Shown: positions 34,751 through 40,292 of the stretch, piece after piece | Layout: the number at the start of each line of letters is the position of its first letter | Numbering within the stretch: the stretch's first letter is position 1 | Assembly: GCA_025359725.1 (NCBI GenBank) | Contig: JANYEX010000176.1 | Span: 1 to 40,292 of the forward strand | DNA: 40,292 nucleotides | From: Chitinophagaceae bacterium | GTDB lineage: Bacteria; Bacteroidota; Bacteroidia; Chitinophagales; Chitinophagaceae | Direction of reading: 5' to 3' | Notes under the pieces: model-generated | Database searches by the model: none | What the model saw: only the letters and a program-made list of their open reading frames with translations | What the model was told of the DNA's origin: nothing | Translations under genes and position numbers: made by a program

Positions 34751-35350
34751 ATGATAAAGGATAATATCTTGTACAAAATACTAGTGGTTGAAGATAATGT
34801 TGGCGACTATGTATTGGTTGAAAATATGTTGCAGGATGTTATTACCACACCTATCATTACTAACGCACCAGATTTTAGAAGTACCTGCAAAATACTTTCT
34901 TCTGATGATTCAGCTTTCGATATTGTGCTGCTCGATTTGTCTTTGCCCGACAAAAGTGGGCAAGATCTTATAACAGCCATGCTTGGATTGGTAAAAAACT
35001 GTCCCATAATTATCCTTACTGGATACGGTGATATTGCATTGAGTATTAAATTCATCTCGCAGGGAATCTCAGATTATCTCATAAAGGACGACCTTAACGC
35101 AACAACTCTTTACAAAAGCATCATTTATGCAATTGAGCGTAGAAATCTTAATGTTCAATTAAAAGAATCTGAGAAGGTATTTAGCGATTTGTTTTATTTC
35201 AGTCAGCAGCCAACTATTGTTTATGACCCAGCTAATTTTAAAATTGTTCAGGCAAACAAAGCCACACTTGATTATCTGGGTTATACCGAAGATGAATTTC
35301 TAGAGTTAACCATACTAGATTTAAAAGAAGATTCGGAAGTAGAGAGCTAG
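34751..35350 (+). CDS. Response regulator receiver plus half PAS domain (5' part of a split hybrid kinase)
   Basis: This 199-residue product has a receiver domain (about residues 8-125) with acidic residues E15-D16 in ILVVEDN, phospho-acceptor in VLLDLSLPDKSG and the K in LIKDDL. A PAS domain begins at about 143 (VFSDLFYFSQQPTIVYDP, LDYLGYTEDEFLEL) and is cut off at SEVES. Reading the other frame from 35343 continues the PAS as RARENLKHINDDNIII and leads into the kinase at 35430-36158. The break lies in AGAGAG at 35341-35346; one more AG would restore a single reading frame. It is therefore the front half of a receiver-PAS-kinase protein. Confidence 0.75.
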   Translation: MIKDNILYKILVVEDNVGDYVLVENMLQDVITTPIITNAPDFRSTCKILSSDDSAFDIVLLDLSLPDKSGQDLITAMLGLVKNCPIIILTGYGDIALSIKFISQGISDYLIKDDLNATTLYKSIIYAIERRNLNVQLKESEKVFSDLFYFSQQPTIVYDPANFKIVQANKATLDYLGYTEDEFLELTILDLKEDSEVES

Positions 35351-35429
35351 GGAAAATCTCAAGCATATTAATGATGACAATATCATAATCAACCGCCAAA
35401 TTTCTAGGTATAAAAAGAAGAATGGAGAG

Positions 35430-36158
35430 GTGATGGACATGGAAATTTTTAGTGAACCCATCGTCTTAAACAACAAAAACTTTAGGTGCATAGTGGCAGT
35501 GAACGTCACCGAAAAGATGTTGCATGAACAAAGAATGTTGAAAGCAATCATCAAAACGCAAGAAGATGAGCGTTATGAGATTGGCAGAGAACTACACGAC
35601 AATGTGGGGCAAATATTAATTACCGCTCTCATCAATTTAGGTATGCTTAAAAAACATATTAATTTTGATGGAATAGATTGGTTTGAGAAAACTAAAGAAA
35701 GCATGAACTTAGCGGTAAAGGAAGTAAGAAATCTCTCACACAGAATCGCCCCCAATTTTGCCGATGATACTACCTTTTTTGAGGCCACAAAAAGACTGTT
35801 CAGTACCTTTAATGCTGACAATACTTACGAGATAAACTTAGTTTTTGAGGACAAGGCAAAGCTATTTCCACTCAATGTAGATATTCAACTAAGCCTCTAT
35901 CGCATACTGCAAGAGCAACTGAAGAACATTATTAAATATGCCAAAGCGCAAACCATAGACCTAGAAGTATCCATCGATAATAATGTACTTTTAATGAGCC
36001 TGACTGATGACGGGACAGGGTTTGAAAAGAAAAATGTGAATGAGGGAATTGGTTTTGCAAATATCAAAAGGCGTGTAGAAATCTTATCAGGAACATTTGA
36101 GGTGTTTTCTTCTTTGGGTAATGGGTGCAGAATACAGGTGCGCATCCCTTTACAGTAA
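35430..36158 (+). CDS. HisKA_3 histidine kinase (3' part of a split hybrid kinase)
   Basis: From the GTG at 35430 this frame gives 242 residues, but the same frame is open from about 35343 and carries the rest of the PAS domain (ISRYKKKNGEVMDMEIFSEP). The dimerisation/phospho-acceptor region of the NarX/DesK class has the histidine in RYEIGRELHDNVGQIL. The HATPase domain follows, with LQEQLKNIIKYAKA as N box, DDGTGFE as G1 box and IGFANIKRRVEILSG as G2 box. The catalytic parts look intact. Because the receiver domain is in another frame, the product as sequenced would lack it, unless a ribosomal frameshift or a repeat-length change at 35341-35346 rejoins them. Confidence 0.75.
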   Translation: MMDMEIFSEPIVLNNKNFRCIVAVNVTEKMLHEQRMLKAIIKTQEDERYEIGRELHDNVGQILITALINLGMLKKHINFDGIDWFEKTKESMNLAVKEVRNLSHRIAPNFADDTTFFEATKRLFSTFNADNTYEINLVFEDKAKLFPLNVDIQLSLYRILQEQLKNIIKYAKAQTIDLEVSIDNNVLLMSLTDDGTGFEKKNVNEGIGFANIKRRVEILSGTFEVFSSLGNGCRIQVRIPLQ

Positions 36159-36235
36159 AAAATAATCTGGTGTTTAGTTATCGAATAAATTTACGGTCCT
36201 ATAAAAATAAAATTATTTCAGTAGATAAGCAAACG

Positions 36236-36272
36236 AAAACGGCCTCCTATATTATCATGGGAAGCCGTTTTT
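36236..36272. terminator. Bidirectional terminator between the kinase and lamin-tail genes
   Basis: AAAACGGC (36236-36243) pairs with GCCGTTTT (36264-36271), with inner TCC/GGA pairing. T-rich sequence follows on both strands. It separates two converging genes. Confidence 0.75.
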
Positions 36273-36291
36273 ATTTAGATACAAACTTGTT

Positions 36292-37443
36292 CTATTCCTT
36301 CACAAATTTCCCTTTCAAAACATTACTTTTCTCATCGGTTAATTCTATCACATACACTCCATTAGTAAAATTATTAGTCTCAAGAGTTAGTGTATTGCCA
36401 TTAAGAGTAACATTGTTTTTACTGTAAACCAGAACACCCGTAATGGTTGTAATCCTAATCGTATAACTATTGGTTAATGGCTTACTAAGGGTAATTTTCA
36501 AATTAGTTTTTACTGGATTAGGGTAGATAGAAATACCCCCAAGTTGTAAATCAGGATTCGTTAGTTTAACCACTGAACTATACTTAAAACTGCCATCATT
36601 ATCCATCATTTTCAAACGATAATATTGAACGTTTTGTAGAGGGGCTTCGTCTATATAACTATAATTATTGCTAGTACTTAACTTTTTAGAAGCAATAATG
36701 GCAATCGGAATAAAACTATTATCTGTATTGCTTTTTTCAAGAATAAACTTATTGAAATTTATCTCAGAAGCTGTTTCCCATTTTAGTAACGTATTGTTAT
36801 TTACGATAGTAGCCACAAAGGAAACCAACGTTATGGGTAATCCATTGCAAAGATTAACAGGACTACTAGCGTTCTGTGGAACAAAACTAGTAGAGGTAGT
36901 AAAGTCCGTAGAGTTGTCGCCAACATCGGTGCAACCACCACTCCCTCTTACCAAACACTTTTTATTGGTCATTCCTGGCGCTGGACTAGTCTCGTAACCA
37001 GAAGCAGTTGCTCCGTACCCAACAAGATCAATAACTGTCGTGTCGGCTATTCCTGTGCCAGATAAAGATGAAATAGTATTTACCAACGCAATAATGCCAG
37101 TCGTGGCATTCAGGTTAATAGTACCAATCAAATCCGCTGTTGGCAATGCTGCCCCCACAGTCCCGTTGCCAGATAGTTGAATCAAATAATAACTTCCTGC
37201 TGGCATAACTGCATTAATGGCTTGTACTTTCCAACCACTTGCTCCTGCACTTGAGTACTGTACAGAGCAGTTTGTAAGTGTTTGGGAAGTAGTAGTTGGA
37301 TTAAATAATTCGATAAAATCATTCTGATAGACTGCCCCCGAATTACTGCCTCCACCATAAACAGCGGCAATAACTACATGAGATATTTGTCCATTGACTA
37401 CTAAGAGGAGGAACAAAAAAGTAGATGTAAAAATAGTTTTCAT
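36292..37443 (-). CDS. Secreted lamin-tail domain protein with T9SS type A sorting domain
   Basis: This is a 383-residue exported protein. The signal peptide covers residues 1-19 (FLFLLLVVNGQ). A lamin-tail (LTD) Ig-like domain follows (about 20-170), recognisable from VYGGGSNSGAVYQNDFIELF, then NPTT, SGWKVQAINAVMPAGSYYLI and the IDLVGYG strand. A linker then contains the common Bacteroidota segment TLLKWETASEINFNKFILEK. The C-terminal sorting domain (ISIYPNPVKTNLKITLSKPL to GVYVIELTDEK) directs type IX export. LTD domains in such proteins are thought to aid surface binding or nuclease association, but no enzyme domain is present here. Confidence 0.85.
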   Translation of the reverse strand: MKTIFTSTFLFLLLVVNGQISHVVIAAVYGGGSNSGAVYQNDFIELFNPTTTSQTLTNCSVQYSSAGASGWKVQAINAVMPAGSYYLIQLSGNGTVGAALPTADLIGTINLNATTGIIALVNTISSLSGTGIADTTVIDLVGYGATASGYETSPAPGMTNKKCLVRGSGGCTDVGDNSTDFTTSTSFVPQNASSPVNLCNGLPITLVSFVATIVNNNTLLKWETASEINFNKFILEKSNTDNSFIPIAIIASKKLSTSNNYSYIDEAPLQNVQYYRLKMMDNDGSFKYSSVVKLTNPDLQLGGISIYPNPVKTNLKITLSKPLTNSYTIRITTITGVLVYSKNNVTLNGNTLTLETNNFTNGVYVIELTDEKSNVLKGKFVKE

Positions 37444-37571
37444 AACAATAAAGTTTTATTTAAAGTGAAGTAAAGTTGCTTTTGAATTTTGGTCTAATAT
37501 GGTAACAACTTGCGCTAAATGTGGATAACACGCAAGTGATTCAATGGTTATCCTAAATTCTGTGTGAAGAA

Positions 37572-37749
37572 TTTTAACCACAAGGTACACAAGGAATACA
37601 AAACACAAGGCATACTGAATGTGAACTATCCAAAAAAAATAGCAGCTTTTCTGCATAGCCTTGTGTCCTTTAAAGGAAATGCAATGCCTAGATAATATCA
37701 ATTATGCTTGCTGTACTTTCTGTAAATCCTTGTGTTCTTTGTGGTAAAA
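37572..37749. repeat. MITE-like imperfect inverted repeat element
   Basis: The left end TTTTAACCACAAGGTACACA and its continuation to 37600 is matched, in inverse orientation, by the right end (37721-37749, containing TCCTTGTGTTCTTTGTGGTA), with roughly 85 % identity over 28 bp. A second nested pair, ACACAAGGCATA (37603-37614) and GCATAGCCTTGTGT (near 37656-37669), lies inside. The element of 178 bp has no coding capacity and sits in a 388-bp gap. It could be a miniature inverted-repeat element or a structured RNA. Confidence 0.6.
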
Positions 37750-37831
37750 TGCCCCTTCCCAACACTAAACTTATTTAAGCCGATTTAATACACTTGCAGA
37801 TTACTTATTTTTAGGGCTTAATTTATATTCG

Positions 37832-40292
37832 ATGCAATTAATAAAAGTGCTTGTTTGGGTTTGTTTCTTTCCAACTTTGGGCATCGCCCAATTGCATACT
37901 TACATTTCTGGTAAGGTAGTGGACGAGAGCAATTTACCCTTACATGGGGCAACTGTACAGATGCTAAATAAGCAACGCAGCACGACCACCAAGGAGGATG
38001 GCACTTTTCGCATGGCTGTTAGTCCCAATAAACCTTTTGCGCTTATTTATTCTGCTGTAGGTCGGGCTACTGTACAAAAAAGTTACATAATATCAGCTGG
38101 CAAAGAAGAAAAAGTTGTTATCGGTCTGCAACCAACCGTGGCACAATTACAAGATGTTGTCGTGCAAGATGAACGTACCCGTCGCGATGCAGGTTCTGTA
38201 AGTATCGATGCTAGTAAATCGAACCTAAATCCTTCTCCAGTTAATGGTATCGAAAGTTTGATAAAGGTTTTTGTAGGGAGTAACAACGAGCTTACTTCAC
38301 AATACTCTGTGCGTGGTGGTAATTATGATGAGAACCTTATTTATGTAAATGATTTCGAAATATTCAAACCCTATCTGGTTAGTAGTGGTCAGCAGGAAGG
38401 ACTTAGTTTTATTAACCCAAACATGACTTGGGGAATTAAGTTCTACACTGGCGGATTCCAATCTAAATATGGCGACAAACTGAGTAGTGTTTTGGATATT
38501 ACCTATCGTAAGCCTACTAAGTTTGGCGGTTCTGCTTACACTGGTTTGCTAGAACAAGGGTTGGAGATAGAAGGTACTGCCAAAAACAATAAGGTAACGT
38601 ATGTGTTTGGCGCAAGAAACCGCACCAACAGAAATCTATTAAGTAGTCAGCAAACACAAGGAAACTATGTTCCTTCTTCTTCCGATTTGCAAGCCTTAAT
38701 TACCTATCAACCCACTGATAAATTGCAATTAGAATTACTCGCTAATCTCTCTGGCACCAAGTTTACTTTCTTCCCAATGTCTAGCCAGCTAACAACAGGT
38801 GTTTTTACCGCTCTTTATTCCGAAGATGTAGGATTGAATATTGATTTCTCTGGTCAGGAACGGGATAAATACAGCACTAACTTTATCGGATTGTCTGCTA
38901 CTCAAAAAGTAAGTAAAAACGTAAAGCTTAAATGGATGTTAAGTAGTTTTACCGATAATGAACTGCAAAACGAAGACATTACTGGTGCTTATCTTTTTGG
39001 CAATAGAGATCTTACACAAGGAAGTGCTACCTATGGGCTCATTGTAAATCCTTTGGGTGCTGGTGCTTACCAGAATTTTAGTAGAGATAAACTGCATATA
39101 AATGTGTTCAATGCAAGCCATAAAGGAACTTGGGAATTGGGTAAAAACTATATCCAGTGGGGTAGTACAATAGAACAACAAACCGTAAACGACAAGATAG
39201 ACGAGTGGCAACTAAACGATAGTGCTGGCTACTCGCTTCCTTATAATCCGCAAGTTTTAAACCTTTCCAATGTTCTAAAAAGTAATGACAACCTGAGTAT
39301 TACTAGGTTTAGTGGCTATGCACAAGATAATATTCAGTTGAAAAACAACAGCGATGTAGTAATGCAGTTTGGAGCTAGGTATAATTACAATACTTTAAAT
39401 CACGAGTTTTTAGTATCGCCAAGGGCAGGACTTTCTTTTAAACCAAAGAAATCTAAAAAGGATATTATCTATAAAATCTCTGCAGGCATTTACAACCAAC
39501 CACCTTTTTATAGAGAGATGCGCCGCTATGATGGAACGCTCAATACCAACCTATTAGCACAAAAGAGTTGGCAGGTAACGGCAGGCTTGGATAATAACTT
39601 TAAGCTGTTCGACCGCCCCGCAAGGTTCACTTCCGAAGCCTATTATAAATGGATGTGGAATGTAGTTCCTTATGATATCAATGATGTTCGTTTACAGTAC
39701 TTTGGAGAAAACAATGCTAAAGCTTATGCGGTAGGTATAGAAAACAGGCTATATGCAGAGTTGGTAAAAGATGCCGAAAGCTGGGTAAGTTTTAATGTGA
39801 TGGATACCAAAGAAAAGATTGATAACTTTAATTATTATCAATATCTAAACAAATCTGGGCAAGTAATCAACCAAAATACAAAAGACCAAACGGTTGCTAG
39901 TACCGTAAAAACAGATGTTGGTTGGCTAAGAAGACCATCCGACAGAAGATTTACGTTTGGCATGTTCTTTCAGGACTATATGCCCAACAACAAAAACCTA
40001 AAGTTCTATCTAAATATGCTCTACGGAAGCAACCTACCCTACAATATTCCTGGCAGTGTAAAGTATCGCGATGCCCTAATAATACCCAGCTACCTACGTG
40101 TGGACATGGGCTTTAGCACCCTATTGATAGATGGCGAAAAAGGCAAACTACGCAGTCATTCACCATTTAAAGATTTTAAAAGTATATGGGCATCACTAGA
40201 GGTATTCAACGTAATAGATCATGCCAATACCATTAGTTACTTACTAATAAAAGACTACCAGAACAGCACCTTCGCCATCCCCAATACACTTA
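37832..40292 (+). CDS. TonB-dependent receptor, truncated by the window edge
   Basis: The frame is open from the ATG at 37832 to the end of the window (820 codons). It begins with a signal peptide (MQLIKVLVWVCFFPTLGIAQ). A CarboxypepD_reg-like domain follows (about 25-105: ISGKVVDESNLPLHGATVQM). The plug domain is next (about 125-230: NPSPVNGIESLIKV, YSVRGGNYDENLIYVNDFEI), then a long beta-barrel. The last visible residues, LEVFNVIDHANTISYLLIKD, are typical of the final strands, so only the very end is missing. It is an outer-membrane receptor for active uptake. No SusD-like partner is visible upstream and the substrate is unknown. Confidence 0.9.
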   Translation, partial: MQLIKVLVWVCFFPTLGIAQLHTYISGKVVDESNLPLHGATVQMLNKQRSTTTKEDGTFRMAVSPNKPFALIYSAVGRATVQKSYIISAGKEEKVVIGLQPTVAQLQDVVVQDERTRRDAGSVSIDASKSNLNPSPVNGIESLIKVFVGSNNELTSQYSVRGGNYDENLIYVNDFEIFKPYLVSSGQQEGLSFINPNMTWGIKFYTGGFQSKYGDKLSSVLDITYRKPTKFGGSAYTGLLEQGLEIEGTAKNNKVTYVFGARNRTNRNLLSSQQTQGNYVPSSSDLQALITYQPTDKLQLELLANLSGTKFTFFPMSSQLTTGVFTALYSEDVGLNIDFSGQERDKYSTNFIGLSATQKVSKNVKLKWMLSSFTDNELQNEDITGAYLFGNRDLTQGSATYGLIVNPLGAGAYQNFSRDKLHINVFNASHKGTWELGKNYIQWGSTIEQQTVNDKIDEWQLNDSAGYSLPYNPQVLNLSNVLKSNDNLSITRFSGYAQDNIQLKNNSDVVMQFGARYNYNTLNHEFLVSPRAGLSFKPKKSKKDIIYKISAGIYNQPPFYREMRRYDGTLNTNLLAQKSWQVTAGLDNNFKLFDRPARFTSEAYYKWMWNVVPYDINDVRLQYFGENNAKAYAVGIENRLYAELVKDAESWVSFNVMDTKEKIDNFNYYQYLNKSGQVINQNTKDQTVASTVKTDVGWLRRPSDRRFTFGMFFQDYMPNNKNLKFYLNMLYGSNLPYNIPGSVKYRDALIIPSYLRVDMGFSTLLIDGEKGKLRSHSPFKDFKSIWASLEVFNVIDHANTISYLLIKDYQNSTFAIPNTL

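Overview
The window looks like chromosomal DNA of a Bacteroidota bacterium, most likely Chitinophagaceae or a close relative. The DNA is AT-rich. Several proteins carry type IX secretion (T9SS) C-terminal domains, and there is a GldA-type ABC ATPase, a propeller/Y_Y_Y/LuxR one-component sensor, a TonB-dependent receptor and an acpP-fabF-rnc cluster. Several start sites are preceded by the Bacteroidota -7 element TAnnTTTG rather than a Shine-Dalgarno sequence. The taxonomic call is inference from gene content; no rRNA gene is present.

Layout. 1-7.3 kb: a large PKD adhesin-like secreted protein with a gliding-motility type CTD, an SDR dehydrogenase, then on the minus strand acpP-fabF-rnc, followed by a GNAT acetyltransferase and a DUF5606-like protein. 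7.3-20.3 kb is a potassium island. It holds a sigma-54-dependent response regulator, a candidate -24/-12 promoter with an upstream dyad, two mini-ORFs (the second is KdpF), kdpA, kdpB, kdpC, a short KdpD made only of the KdpD and USP domains, a separate membrane histidine kinase, and the Kup transporter. The kdp genes are interrupted twice by minus-strand insertions. Between kdpA and kdpB lies a toxin-antitoxin module whose TumE-like toxin is broken. Between kdpB and kdpC lies a small antitoxin-like gene next to a 39-nt palindrome.

20.3-31.7 kb: a frameshifted Bacteroidota-type hypothetical gene, a 1441-residue GH16 beta-glucanase with five Ig-like and three CBM56-like modules, its divergent propeller-type regulator, a hypothetical gene, a roughly 250-bp stretch of 21-bp repeats, and gldA. 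31.7-34.5 kb: enolase, a DivIC/FtsB-like protein, tandem DnaA boxes, a small gene with a palindromic operator, a VOC metalloprotein, and an esterase remnant with its middle deleted. 34.7-40.3 kb: a receiver-PAS-histidine kinase gene split by a frameshift, a lamin-tail T9SS cargo protein, a MITE-like inverted repeat, and a TonB-dependent receptor running off the right edge.

How they work together. The first half is best read as a potassium homeostasis unit: high-affinity Kdp pump, its split sensor and sigma-54 regulator, and low-affinity Kup. The GH16 enzyme and the divergent propeller regulator form a likely beta-1,3-glucan sensing and degradation pair. I see no clearly new multi-gene system. 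The most unusual features are the doubly interrupted kdp operon with TA remnants, the 21-bp/heptad repeat block, and the set of decayed genes (TumE-like toxin, esterase, hybrid kinase, 20.6 kb hypothetical). Some of the frameshifts could be assembly errors.
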